A stretch of DNA of 64,000 nt, taken from NCBI GenBank assembly GCA_029960045.1, contig JASCOV010000002.1:124001-188000 (forward strand), given 5' to 3'. Below are positions 49,893-58,467 of this stretch, piece by piece; positions within the stretch are counted from its first letter, which is position 1, and each line of letters starts with the position of its first letter. The stretch is from Flavobacteriaceae bacterium PS02293 (GTDB lineage: Bacteria; Bacteroidota; Bacteroidia; Flavobacteriales; Weeksellaceae). A program made the translations under genes and the position numbers. The notes below the pieces were generated by a model, which worked only from the letters and a program-made list of their open reading frames with translations, was not told the DNA's origin and did not search any database.

Positions 49893-50567
49893 TTACTCCA
49901 AAAGGTCAGGCCGTCTTTCTTTGGTAATTCTCACAGCTTCATCGTGCAACCAATCTTCAATGGCTGAAGTGTTTCCACTTAATAATATTTTTGGAACAGA
50001 TAATCCTTTGTAAGTTTCCGGTCGTGTGTAAATCGGTGGCGAAAGCAGGTTGTCCTGAAAACTGTCCGTCAGCGCACTTTGTTCGTCATTCAAAACACCA
50101 GGTAAAAGTCGGATTACGGAATCTGCCAAAACGCACGCCGCCAATTCTCCGCCCGTCAAAACATAATCACCGATTGAAATTTCCTTCGTGATATGAAGGT
50201 CACGAACACGTTGGTCAACGCCTTTGTAATGTCCACAAAGAAAAATTAGATTTTTTTTGATTGATAATGTATTGGCAATTCTTTGATTCAAAGTTTCGCC
50301 TTCGGGTGTGAGATAGATGATTTCGTCGTAATCTCTTTGGGATTTCAGGTCAGAAATACAAAGGTCCAAAGGTTCTACAGTCATAATCATTCCTGCGCCG
50401 CCGCCGTAAGGTTCATCATCTACTTTGCGGTGTTTGCTGGTGCTCCAGTCTCGTATATTGTGAAAATGCACTTCTGCGAGTCCTTTTTCCATTGCTCTTT
50501 TCAGGATTGAGGTTTGGAAAGGGCTTTCCATCAGTTCGGGAAGTACACTTATGATGTCTATTCGCAT
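49893..50567 (-). CDS. trmD: tRNA (guanine(37)-N1)-methyltransferase TrmD
   Basis: The protein has 224 residues. It begins [60 protein letters not shown] and [16 protein letters not shown] are the SPOUT trefoil-knot and catalytic signatures of TrmD. It methylates G37 next to the anticodon, preventing +1 frameshifts. In many bacteria it lies with rpsP and rimM; here it is about 7 kb from them. A 13-bp inverted repeat (50572-50622) lies upstream. Confidence 0.96.
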   Translation of the reverse strand: MRIDIISVLPELMESPFQTSILKRAMEKGLAEVHFHNIRDWSTSKHRKVDDEPYGGGAGMIMTVEPLDLCISDLKSQRDYDEIIYLTPEGETLNQRIANTLSIKKNLIFLCGHYKGVDQRVRDLHITKEISIGDYVLTGGELAACVLADSVIRLLPGVLNDEQSALTDSFQDNLLSPPIYTRPETYKGLSVPKILLSGNTSAIEDWLHDEAVRITKERRPDLLE

Positions 50568-50571
50568 AATT

Positions 50572-50622
50572 ATAAATGATAATTGATAAGCGATAAATGA
50601 TTATCTATCAATCATCATTTAT
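50572..50622. repeat. Inverted repeat between NDH-2 and trmD
   Basis: AAATGATAATTGATA (50574-50588) pairs with TATCAATCATCATTT (50606-50620) with one mismatch, extending two bases outward. There is no T run, so it is not a classic terminator. Confidence 0.5.
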
Positions 50623-50629
50623 CTTTATA

Positions 50630-51889
50630 TTATTGTTCTGTCGGATTTTTTCTTGATGGCGCAATAATCAGCCTTAATGATGAGTCTTTGTTAATATAAC
50701 TCCACATCCAGTTGAAGAAAATGGCCAGTTTGTTTCTGACACTCAGAATCAGCATCAAATGTAAGAACATCCAGAAATACCAAGCAAGAAATCCCTGAAA
50801 TTTAAATTTCGGAAGGTCAACAACAGCTCTGTGTTTTCCAATCGTAGCCATAGAACCGCGGTCGATATATTCGTATTCTGACCACTCTTTTTCTGAATCT
50901 TTTTTGAAGTTTCTGGCTAGATTTTTTCCTTGATTAATAGCAACATTAGCTAACTGAGGATGAGCCTGCGGATAATTTGGCGTTTCCATATAAGCGATGT
51001 CTCCGATAGCGAAAATGTTGTCAAAACCTTTTATTTTGTTGAATCTGTCAACAACATATCGGTTTCTTACAAGGTTTTCTTTGTTGAAATCATCAATGAT
51101 ATTTCCTGTAACTCCGGCTGCCCAAATCACATTATTAGTTGGGATTGAGTTTCCGCTTTGCATAAAAATAGTTTCGCCATCATAATCTGTCACACGTTCG
51201 TTTTTAAGAAAATTGACGCCTAATTGTTTCAGATATTCTTCGGCAGCATCCTGAGATTCCTGACTCATTGCTTCCAAAGGTTTGTCGCCTGAGCTAATTA
51301 AAATAATATTAAGGTCAGAGAAATTCATTCTTGGGTAATCTCTCGGAAGAATGTGGGTTTTCATTTCAGAAAAAGCGCCTGCGAGTTCAACGCCCGTTGG
51401 TCCGCTTCCTACGATTACGAGATTCCAGTTTCCGTCGTCGCTGGCTTTTCTTTCGATAATCATCTTTTCGAAAGTCATTAGAATGTGATTTCTAATGGTA
51501 ATAGCTTCTTGCGTATTTTTCATTCCGAGAGCCAGTTCCTGCATTTTCTGATTTCCGAAAAAATTGGTTTTGCAACCTGTCGCAATTACGAGTTTGTCGT
51601 AAGTAAAAACGCCATCTTCGCCAATGACTTTATTTTCTTCAGGAAGTATTTTTTTTACTTCCGTCATTCGGAACTGGATGTTTTTTGATTTTTGGAATAT
51701 TTTTCTGAATGGGAAAGAGATATTGGAGGGTTCTATTCGTCCGGTCGCTACTTGATAAAATAAAGGCTGGAACATATGATGATTCATCTTATCGATGACC
51801 ATTACTTTGTATTTTCCTTGGTTATTAAGATTTCTGGCAAGCTGTAATCCTGCGAAACCACCTCCGATGATGACAATCTTTTCCCTCAT
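50630..51889 (-). CDS. ndh: Type II NADH:quinone oxidoreductase (NDH-2)
   Basis: The protein has 419 residues. Two Rossmann nucleotide-binding segments are present: GGGFAGLQLARNL (FAD, residues 8-20) and IVGSGPTGVELAGAFSEMK (NADH, about 165-183). Between them are the quinone-site residues (QPLFYQVATG) and ATGCKTNFFGN. IFAIGDIAYM (about 300) completes the FAD site. A C-terminal amphipathic or transmembrane segment (AWYFWMFLHLMLILSVRNKL) binds the membrane. It oxidises NADH and reduces menaquinone without proton pumping. It is monocistronic in this view. Confidence 0.93.
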   Translation of the reverse strand: MREKIVIIGGGFAGLQLARNLNNQGKYKVMVIDKMNHHMFQPLFYQVATGRIEPSNISFPFRKIFQKSKNIQFRMTEVKKILPEENKVIGEDGVFTYDKLVIATGCKTNFFGNQKMQELALGMKNTQEAITIRNHILMTFEKMIIERKASDDGNWNLVIVGSGPTGVELAGAFSEMKTHILPRDYPRMNFSDLNIILISSGDKPLEAMSQESQDAAEEYLKQLGVNFLKNERVTDYDGETIFMQSGNSIPTNNVIWAAGVTGNIIDDFNKENLVRNRYVVDRFNKIKGFDNIFAIGDIAYMETPNYPQAHPQLANVAINQGKNLARNFKKDSEKEWSEYEYIDRGSMATIGKHRAVVDLPKFKFQGFLAWYFWMFLHLMLILSVRNKLAIFFNWMWSYINKDSSLRLIIAPSRKNPTEQ

Positions 51890-52027
51890 TGCGAATTTTT
51901 TATAAAATTAAGGTTTTTATTTCGCTTGAGACTAAGCAAATATTATGCTTAAATACAGATTTTGAAAATGATAAATATCAAATGTAGGAATGAATAGTGT
52001 AAAGTGATTTTGACTTTCAATTAGAAC

Positions 52028-52061
52028 AAAAAAAGTCCTGCCAAAATAATCTGACAGGACT
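52028..52061 (-). terminator. Rho-independent terminator of the B12-uptake operon
   Basis: AGTCCTG (minus strand 52061-52055) pairs with CAGGACT (52040-52034), with a further pair past one mismatch, followed by a T run. Confidence 0.8.
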
Positions 52062-52082
52062 AAAAACACAAATGATGAAAAA

Positions 52083-53114
52083 TTAATTTTTATAAAAACC
52101 GCCTGCAATAATGCCTGCAGTGAATGATTTTTGAAGTGTGCCTGTTAAAGAATATACAGAGATTTTTGATGCTTCCTGATAGTCCTTAGCATCAGAAATA
52201 AAAATCTTACCATCTATAAGTTCCAATGCGTAAATCGTTGAATAATCTACGAAAGGTGTGATTGTGAATGCAGGAGCTGGTGCCGTTGTACTAGTAATTG
52301 TTGTTACATAAACGCTGCCCTTGGAATTGAAAATAACTTGGTTATTTTGAACGCTCAAATTCTCACCACTAGATATACCTGCAAATTTGGTTTCTTTTGT
52401 GATATCTCCCGCAGCATTGATTTGATACAGGTAAGTATCCGTCCCGTCTGGTGCCAGAGTGTAAACAAAGTTATCAGCAGCTACAGTCTTTGTGATGTTA
52501 CCGTGCGGAAGTGTGATTGTTTTTTCCACCACGTTTGTATTGTTGATAACGGAAATTTTGTTTCCAAAGCCATAAGAAGCGTGCTGAACAAACACTTTGT
52601 TACCAGCACTCACGATTCTTTCTACGGTGTCTGTAAAAGTGATTTTCTTCACAAAACTGTTATTTACAGAGTTATAAATCGCAACATATTGATCGCCCAA
52701 ATAAGTGCTGTTGGTCACATAAAAACTGTTGTTTGCAAAAGTAATGTATCTTGGTTGCTTCACATTGTCCGTAATAGTAGCTGTTTTGCTAAATCTGAAA
52801 CGGTTTACCACTTCAATTTTGTTAGAATTATTGGCAATGATGTAAGCCTGATCTCCCGAGAATCCAATATTGTTCACCACATCTCCCAAATCTGTATTGT
52901 TTACTTTTTTATAGATGCCGTTTTCTATCGTAGAAATATCGGAAGGGATAAAAGAAACCTCGCCGCTTGGTGTTCCGTAATTTCCTTCATTAGAAACCAA
53001 AACGCCGCTGTAGGAAGTTTCCTGATTGTTGTAGATCTCATCATCGTTGTCGCAAGATGCAACCGTCAAAAGAAGTGATGCAAAAACTGCGGTTAAAAAT
53101 CTGTTGAATTTCAT
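52083..53114 (-). CDS. DUF5074/YncE-like lipoprotein, likely partner of the B12 receptor
   Basis: The protein has 343 residues. The lipobox LLLTVASC is followed by DNDDEIYN, an acidic export tag. The mature part has seven-bladed-propeller-like repeats: SGVLVSNEGNYGTPSGEVSF, QAYIIANNSNKIEVVN, KQPRYITFANNSFYVTN, VERIVSAGNKVFVQHAS and TKTVAADNFVYTL. DUF5074 proteins are often encoded with BtuB-like receptors in Bacteroidetes. A surface or periplasmic role in corrinoid capture is inferred from the riboswitch-led operon. It starts 73 bp after the receptor's stop. Confidence 0.86.
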   Translation of the reverse strand: MKFNRFLTAVFASLLLTVASCDNDDEIYNNQETSYSGVLVSNEGNYGTPSGEVSFIPSDISTIENGIYKKVNNTDLGDVVNNIGFSGDQAYIIANNSNKIEVVNRFRFSKTATITDNVKQPRYITFANNSFYVTNSTYLGDQYVAIYNSVNNSFVKKITFTDTVERIVSAGNKVFVQHASYGFGNKISVINNTNVVEKTITLPHGNITKTVAADNFVYTLAPDGTDTYLYQINAAGDITKETKFAGISSGENLSVQNNQVIFNSKGSVYVTTITSTTAPAPAFTITPFVDYSTIYALELIDGKIFISDAKDYQEASKISVYSLTGTLQKSFTAGIIAGGFYKN

Positions 53115-53187
53115 AATATATTTATTTATTGTTTTTAAGTTGAATTATGGTTACCGCGAAATGCGGGTTCATAATGTATTTGTTGTT

Positions 53188-54999
53188 TTAAAATTTTAAT
53201 GTCAAACTCCCTGCATAATTCCTTTTCGGCATCAGGTAATAATTGACCGTTTCATAAATCTGATTCGTGATATTATTGACTTTGAAACCGACCTGAATAT
53301 TTTTAATTGGATTCATGTTGATTCCGGCGTTCAAAACTAAGAAATCTTCGAGAGAATTACTTTCGGTATTGTTTGTAAATCGCTTGCTGTTGTACAAAGC
53401 TTGGACAAACAATCCAACTATTTTATATTGATAATTGGTATTAAAATTAATTTGATGAATCGGAACATAGCTCAGCTGATTCTTCGTTTCCTGATCGATG
53501 GCTTTCGTGTAAGAATAGCTGATTTGAGAATTTAATTTTTGATTTGTCCAATTTTTATTGAATGACAATTCCGTTTCCAAACCATAAAAATCAACTTTAT
53601 CCACATTGATGGGCGACCAAATCGCGGGAGTTACCGGAACCCATTGGATCATATCTTTCATTTTGATATAATAAGGCGTGATTCCCAATTGGAAATTTTG
53701 ATAACTGAAATAATGCGACATCTCCGCCTGATACGATGTTTCCGCTTTCAAATCCGGATTTCCGCCCGGCGTCCAAAACAAATCGTTGAAAGTTGGCGCT
53801 TTGAAATTTCTGGAAAGATTGATCGAAGTTTGATACCAATCATTCACCTTATATTTTCCGCTTGCCGAGAACAAAAACGGACTTTTGTAACCTTCTACAA
53901 AGTCATATTTTGCGCCCAATTCCCAATAGAATTTTGCCAGCTGTACATTTCTGTAAAGCAAAGAAAGATTGACTTGATTTCGTTTTGGATTAATGATTCC
54001 CGATTGATAACCTTCGCCTTGATTGTATTGATATTCTGAAATTAAATTGAATGAAGATTTGTTTGAAACAAAATAATCGAGGTCATTTCGAACGATGTAT
54101 TGTTTGCCGGCTCCGCCACTGGATTTTGCTTTATGAATGTCTCCAAAATACTGAAAGTTGTCTTCCAGATAAACCAGTTTCAAATCGTTTTTTATTTTGT
54201 TTGAGTTTAATTTCCAGCCCGCCAAACTCCTGAAAGTTTGAACCAGGTATTTAGTTTTGGTTTGATTTTCGTCAAAAATAGGGTAGTGCTGATCGCTGTC
54301 GTAATGCTGACTTTGCCAATAGAATTCATTGTTTTCATTAATCTTATAAGCCAATCCAAGATTGAATCCCGTGTTTTGATATTCACTATTTCTATTAATG
54401 AATTTCTTCTCGGCAACTTCATAATCATTGTCACTTCTGGAATGATTTGCGGAAAAACTGAAACTCAATTTCTCATTGCTGAATTTGGTTTTAATGAAAG
54501 AATTAAGTGTCCCAAAAGAACCGTATTCCGAAAACAAACTTCCGTGAAAACCTTTGTCAAAATCCAAAGTATTATTCAGGTGAATAGAACCACCAATCGC
54601 GCCACTTCCGTAGATGACGCTTCCGCCACCAAATTTGATTCCGACATTTTCGTAGCTCAGAAGATTCAAATTATTGATGTCGCCTTGACCTAAAAATATA
54701 GAATTCACATTGATGCCATTCCATACAAAAGCCGTTCTCTGCGCACCAGTTCCCCGGAAAGAAGGAGAAGAAGTTGCGCCACGACCATTTTCTTTGATGT
54801 AAATATTGGATTGGAATCTAAGAAGGTCAGAAAGTGATGTCGAATTTTGTAAAATCTGTTCCGAATTGATTCGAGATATTTTCGCTGTTTTCCCCGTCTT
54901 ATTGAATTGATTATCAATAAATACAGTATCGATCAAAGATTCCTGAGCAGAAAATTGATGCAAAATAATTAGAGAAAAAAATGTAAATAAGCGTTTCAT
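53188..54999 (-). CDS. btuB: TonB-dependent receptor, BtuB-like (corrinoid uptake)
   Basis: The start is set at ATG 54999 (MKRLFTFFSLIILHQFSAQ). The protein has 603 residues, short for a TonB-dependent receptor, which fits BtuB. A TonB-box-like ESLIDTVFID precedes the plug (SDLLRFQSNIYIKENGRGAT and FRGTGAQRTAFVWNGINV). The barrel ends PKRNYAGSLTLKF with the terminal Phe. The upstream cobalamin riboswitch and downstream DUF5074 lipoprotein make corrinoid import the likely role. A GGAGG-like stretch (minus strand, 55018-55014) lies 14 nt upstream of ATG, unusual for this phylum. Confidence 0.92.
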   Translation of the reverse strand: MKRLFTFFSLIILHQFSAQESLIDTVFIDNQFNKTGKTAKISRINSEQILQNSTSLSDLLRFQSNIYIKENGRGATSSPSFRGTGAQRTAFVWNGINVNSIFLGQGDINNLNLLSYENVGIKFGGGSVIYGSGAIGGSIHLNNTLDFDKGFHGSLFSEYGSFGTLNSFIKTKFSNEKLSFSFSANHSRSDNDYEVAEKKFINRNSEYQNTGFNLGLAYKINENNEFYWQSQHYDSDQHYPIFDENQTKTKYLVQTFRSLAGWKLNSNKIKNDLKLVYLEDNFQYFGDIHKAKSSGGAGKQYIVRNDLDYFVSNKSSFNLISEYQYNQGEGYQSGIINPKRNQVNLSLLYRNVQLAKFYWELGAKYDFVEGYKSPFLFSASGKYKVNDWYQTSINLSRNFKAPTFNDLFWTPGGNPDLKAETSYQAEMSHYFSYQNFQLGITPYYIKMKDMIQWVPVTPAIWSPINVDKVDFYGLETELSFNKNWTNQKLNSQISYSYTKAIDQETKNQLSYVPIHQINFNTNYQYKIVGLFVQALYNSKRFTNNTESNSLEDFLVLNAGINMNPIKNIQVGFKVNNITNQIYETVNYYLMPKRNYAGSLTLKF

Positions 55000-55044
55000 T
55001 ACAACCTGCTTTTCCTCCGAAAGCATTTATTTTAAATTTTCTCT

Positions 55045-55199
55045 GGCAGGTCTCCTGACTTTCGCAGATTTTGCGCCTTCTCATCAGCATATTGCGGACA
55101 ATGGCAAAGATTACAAAATCTCTTTTTGCGATTTACAGTTGCGGGGACAGTTGAAGATTTGCGCTTCATTCCCATTTAATTCGAAATATTCGAAACCAA
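55045..55199 (-). ncRNA. Cobalamin riboswitch
   Basis: On the minus strand, in order: GGTTTC near the start (P1), AAATGGGAATGAAGC, ACTGTCCCCGCAACTGTAA (the conserved core), GCCATTGTCCGC and GCTGATGAGAAGG, and the B12 box AGTCAGGAGACCTGCC (55060-55045). This is the full set of cobalamin aptamer signatures in the expected order. It ends 46 nt before the BtuB-like start codon, so it should repress receptor synthesis when B12 is plentiful. No terminator hairpin with a T run is visible after it, suggesting translational control. Confidence 0.95.
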
Positions 55200-55246
55200 A
55201 TTCTTGGCAAATATAATGAAGTTAAGATTACTATTTTAATATTAAT

Positions 55247-56305
55247 TTAAAAGGGAAGTCTTCCAATTTCTGCGACCTCTCTCTTTTTATAAAAATTCTC
55301 CAATGGTTTTGGGAAGGATTTTTCATCTGCGAGTTTTTCATCAACGATTATGAAATCATTTTTCGAAGCAAATTTTTCCAATTCTTTTTTCGATTCCAAT
55401 TCAATAGTGTTGATTTCAATCGTCATATTTTTATGCGTCAGTTTATGATTAATGATCTTTGAGTTGATAATTAATTCTTCCCATTCCGCAGGAGCCGAAG
55501 TTGGAAATTCGTACAATTTTTTCCAGATAAAATCATTTCCTCTTTGTTTAATGAGAAATTGGTCTTCGAATTTGACAAAATAATATTTCAAACTCAAGTC
55601 AGTGACTTTTGTCTTTTTAGTTTTGACTGGAAATTCTGATATTCTTCCAGTTTCGTAAGCGATGCAATCTTCATTCACAGGACATTCGCCACAAAGTGGA
55701 TTTTTTGGCTTACAAACTTCAGAACCAATATCCATAATTGCTTGATTGAAATCCCCAGGTTTGTCTTTCGGCATGATTAATAAAGCCAAATCTGTGAAAT
55801 ACTGAAACGCTTTAGAACTCGATATATCAAAGTCATCCGCAAAAATCCTTGACAAAACCCGATAAAAATTACCATCAATCGCTGGAATTTTTTCATCAAA
55901 ACAAATACTTGCGACAGCTGCAGCGGTATATTTTCCTACACCTTTCAGTTTCAGAATATCTTGATAATGAGTCGGGAATTTACCATCAAATTCTTCTACA
56001 ATTTGATGTGCAGCTTTGTGTAAATTAATTGCTCTGGAATAATAACCTAAGCCTTTCCAGTAAAGCAAAACTTCATCTTCCGGAGCTTTGTGAAGTTCCT
56101 CAACATTTGGGAATCTTTCAATGAATCTGAGGTAATGTCCGAGACCTTGTTTTACCTGCGTTTGCTGCAAAAGAATTTCACATATCCATATATTATAAGG
56201 ATGCTGATTTTCTCTCCAGGGAAGTTGTCTGGCATTAGTATCATACCACTTTATTAGCTTTTTCCCAATGTGAAGAAAATCAGCATTTTGTTTGTTTGTT
56301 TTCAA
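55247..56305 (-). CDS. mutY: A/G-specific adenine glycosylase MutY
   Basis: The protein has 352 residues. The sequence RQLPWRENQHPYNIWICEIL (the PWR..PY.iW.SE.mLQQTQV signature), the helix-hairpin-helix LKGVGKYTAAAVAS, and the iron-sulfur motif CKPKNPLCGECPVNEDC (C-x6-C-x2-C-x5-C) are MutY hallmarks. The C-terminal MutT-like domain that reads 8-oxoG is present (FIWKKLYEFPTSAP). It excises adenine opposite 8-oxoguanine. The first codons overlap the promoter of the divergent HU gene. Confidence 0.96.
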   Translation of the reverse strand: MKTNKQNADFLHIGKKLIKWYDTNARQLPWRENQHPYNIWICEILLQQTQVKQGLGHYLRFIERFPNVEELHKAPEDEVLLYWKGLGYYSRAINLHKAAHQIVEEFDGKFPTHYQDILKLKGVGKYTAAAVASICFDEKIPAIDGNFYRVLSRIFADDFDISSSKAFQYFTDLALLIMPKDKPGDFNQAIMDIGSEVCKPKNPLCGECPVNEDCIAYETGRISEFPVKTKKTKVTDLSLKYYFVKFEDQFLIKQRGNDFIWKKLYEFPTSAPAEWEELIINSKIINHKLTHKNMTIEINTIELESKKELEKFASKNDFIIVDEKLADEKSFPKPLENFYKKREVAEIGRLPF

Positions 56306-56323
56306 AAATATGTCTTATATTTG
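56296..56323 (+). promoter_or_regulatory. Full Bacteroidetes-type promoter of the HU gene
   Basis: TTG (56296-56298), 17 bp, TATATTTG (56316-56323). Both elements match the consensus. The -33 element lies inside the first codons of the divergent mutY. Confidence 0.8.
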
Positions 56324-56352
56324 CACACCAAAAATATAAAGAATTTTAGAAA

Positions 56353-56643
56353 ATGACAAAGGCAGAATTGGTAAATACCATCTCGAACAAGCTGGGAGTA
56401 GAAAAGAATGATACACAGAAAGTTATAGAAGCTTTCATGCAAGAGATCAGAACGTCTATGTATAACGGAGATAACGTTTACTTAAGAGGTTTCGGATCAT
56501 TCATCATCAAAACTAGAGCGGCTAAAACAGGAAGAAATATTTCTAAGAATACAGCAATAGAGATCCCTGCTCACAATATTCCGGCTTTCAAACCATCAAA
56601 AACTTTTGTGGAAAAAGTGAAAACCAAAGTTGCAGTTAAATAA
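56353..56643 (+). CDS. HU-family DNA-binding protein
   Basis: The protein has 96 residues. TKAELVNTISNKLG starts the HU fold. The beta-arm region FGSFIIKTRAAKTGRNISKN contains the GRN motif followed by IEIPAHNIPAFKPSKTF, the HU signature. It bends and compacts DNA. The strong promoter fits high expression. It is followed 30 bp later by a 29-residue basic gene, and the two probably share an mRNA. Confidence 0.95.
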   Translation: MTKAELVNTISNKLGVEKNDTQKVIEAFMQEIRTSMYNGDNVYLRGFGSFIIKTRAAKTGRNISKNTAIEIPAHNIPAFKPSKTFVEKVKTKVAVK

Positions 56644-56673
56644 TTAAATAAATAACGTATAAAAATATAAATT

Positions 56674-56763
56674 ATGCCAAGCGGAAAAAAAAGAAAAAGA
56701 CATAAGGTTGCAACTCACAAAAGAAAGAAAAGAAGAAGAGCAAACAGACACAAGAAGAAATAA
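56674..56763 (+). CDS. 29-residue basic AURKAIP1/COX24 (mS38/bS22-like) protein
   Basis: ATG 56674 to TAA 56763 encodes 29 residues beginning MPSGKKRKRHKVATHKRKKR and ending in RANRHKKK. More than half the residues are Lys/Arg. The pattern KxxKHKxxxHKRKKRRR matches the COX24/mS38 motif shared by mitochondrial mS38 and the mycobacterial ribosomal protein bS22. This short version is annotated across Bacteroidetes as an AURKAIP1/COX24-domain protein, and a small-subunit ribosomal location is plausible. It lies between HU and RNase E/G and is followed by a strong terminator (56792-56828). Confidence 0.85.
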   Translation: MPSGKKRKRHKVATHKRKKRRRANRHKKK

Positions 56764-56791
56764 TTTATTATTTTAACGTCTTACACATATA

Positions 56792-56828
56792 AATATAGTT
56801 GGTTCTATTGCCAACTATATTTTTGTTT
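56792..56828 (+). terminator. Rho-independent terminator after the HU/COX24 unit
   Basis: AATATAGTTGG (56792-56802) pairs perfectly with CCAACTATATT (56811-56821), followed by a T-rich tail. Confidence 0.85.
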
Positions 56829-56872
56829 TATATTTACAACCTAATTTTAGTAAAAAACCAGTTTATGAAGTT

Positions 56873-58429
56873 ATGAAGAAAGAACTGATAATTTCCAATG
56901 AGGAAGACGCTTCAAAGATTGCATTGTTGGAAGATGGACGCCTTTTTGAACTTCACGAGCAGAAAACAAAATCCGATTTTGTAGTTGGAGACCTTTTTTT
57001 AGGGAAAATAAAAAAACTTGCCCCGAACTTAAATGCTGCTTTCGTAAGCATCGGAACTGACAAAGATGCGTTTCTGCATTATCAGGATCTTGGACCTCAG
57101 TTTCAGTCCTACCAGAAATTTCTGAAAAATACACTTTCCAAAAAACAACAGACGCCCAGTCTCAAAAATGCCGAGCACGCCAAAGACATCGACAAGATGG
57201 GAACGGTGGACAAAGTGTTGACGGCAGGTGATGTTGTACTACTTCAAATTACAAAAGAACCAATTTCCACCAAAGGACCACGTATTTCTACACAAATCTC
57301 TCTTACAGGAAGATTTTTGGTCTTAATTCCTTTTGATAATAAAATCTCAATATCCAAAAAAGTGAGCGACGGCGCTGAAAAAGAACGTCTCAAAACTTTG
57401 ATAGAAAGCATTCGTCCGGAAGGTTTTGGTGTCATCATCAGAACAGTGGCCGAAGGGAAGAAAGTAGCTGAGCTTCATAATGATATGAATCAGCTGGTGA
57501 AGAAATGGGAAACGACTTTTAAGAATATTCAGAAGAATAAAGTTCCAAGTAAAGTTCTAAGTGAGGAAGATAAAGCATCTTCTATTCTTCGAGACAACTT
57601 CAATCAGGATTTCGTAAGCATCATTTGTGATGACGAAAAAATGGTGGAGGATATGAAAGCTTACATCGAGGTCATTGCTCCTGAAAGAAAAAATATCGTT
57701 CAGTTCTACGATTCTCATATTCCGCTTTTGGAATATTACAATGTTGAAAAACAGTTAAAACAGAGTTTCGGAAAACACGTGAATATTCCTGCATCAAAAG
57801 GTGCTTATCTCGTAATCGAGCATACAGAAGCACTTCACGTGGTGGATGTGAATTCCGGAAATAATATTTCATCCTCATCAACCAACAAAATGCACGCTTT
57901 GACAGTCAACAAAATGGCGGCTACAGAGATTGCAAGACAGCTTCGTCTTCGTGATATGGGAGGAATCATTGTGGTGGATTTCATTGATATGGTAGATGCG
58001 GAACACAGAAAAGAATTGTACGAACATTTCCGTGACGAAATGAAACGCGACAAGGCAAGACACAAAATTCTTCCACCTTCGAAGTTTGGTCTCATTCAGA
58101 TGACAAGACAGCGTGTCCGCGCAGAAAAAAGCATCGAAACCAACGAAGAAAATCCGAACAAGGACGGCGAGATAATTGCTCCGATCGTGATTATAGAAAA
58201 GATGGAAGATTCCATCAAAACACTTATGCAGACGGAAAAAGGAAAACTTTTCCTGCACGTGCATCCGTTTGTAGAAGCTTATCTGACCAAAGGTTTGGCA
58301 AGCATCCAAAACAAATGGTTTCTCAAATACAAAAAATGGGTAACGATCATTCCTAGGGATTCTTTCAAAATGCTGGAGTTTCATCTCTACAACGCTCAGA
58401 AAAAAGAGCTGATGAGCTTTTCCAATTAA
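56873..58429 (+). CDS. rng: Ribonuclease E/G family endoribonuclease
   Basis: The protein has 518 residues, the RNase G-like length without the long E. coli RNase E tail. The S1 domain (VGDLFLGKIKKLAPNLNAAF) holds a long insertion around residues 70-115 (KNTLSKKQQTPSLKNAEHAK). The catalytic core has EHTEALHVVDVNSGN (metal-binding Asp of VDVNSG) and GGIIVVDFIDMVD (second Asp). FGLIQMTRQRVR completes the signature. The zinc-link CPxC motif between monomers, present in E. coli RNase E, is not seen. It processes rRNA and degrades mRNA. It follows HU and the COX24-like gene. Confidence 0.93.
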   Translation: MKKELIISNEEDASKIALLEDGRLFELHEQKTKSDFVVGDLFLGKIKKLAPNLNAAFVSIGTDKDAFLHYQDLGPQFQSYQKFLKNTLSKKQQTPSLKNAEHAKDIDKMGTVDKVLTAGDVVLLQITKEPISTKGPRISTQISLTGRFLVLIPFDNKISISKKVSDGAEKERLKTLIESIRPEGFGVIIRTVAEGKKVAELHNDMNQLVKKWETTFKNIQKNKVPSKVLSEEDKASSILRDNFNQDFVSIICDDEKMVEDMKAYIEVIAPERKNIVQFYDSHIPLLEYYNVEKQLKQSFGKHVNIPASKGAYLVIEHTEALHVVDVNSGNNISSSSTNKMHALTVNKMAATEIARQLRLRDMGGIIVVDFIDMVDAEHRKELYEHFRDEMKRDKARHKILPPSKFGLIQMTRQRVRAEKSIETNEENPNKDGEIIAPIVIIEKMEDSIKTLMQTEKGKLFLHVHPFVEAYLTKGLASIQNKWFLKYKKWVTIIPRDSFKMLEFHLYNAQKKELMSFSN

Positions 58430-58435
58430 AAAATA

Positions 58436-58467
58436 AAAACTTTGCTAAAACATTGGCAAAGTTTTTT
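58436..58467. terminator. Bidirectional terminator between the RNase E/G and DUF3857 genes
   Basis: AAACTTTGC (58437-58445) pairs with GCAAAGTTT (58456-58464) with extension inward, and T/A runs flank both sides, serving both convergent genes. Confidence 0.8.

Noticed and set aside
52338-53078. Long plus-strand open frame (246 codons) opposite the DUF5074 gene
   Set aside because: It lies wholly inside a well-supported lipoprotein gene, has many Cys/Ile/Val runs with no domain, and no promoter box; it is an antisense shadow.
54238-54693. Plus-strand open frame of 151 codons opposite the BtuB-like gene
   Set aside because: Entirely inside the receptor barrel; no signal of its own.
55014-55018. 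GGAGG as a normal Shine-Dalgarno for the receptor
   Set aside because: It lies 14 nt from ATG, beyond the usual range, and the phylum rarely uses such sites; noted only as odd.
57878-58384. Minus-strand open frame of 168 codons opposite RNase E/G
   Set aside because: Covers the catalytic region of the RNase on the other strand; composition is that of a reverse-complement shadow.
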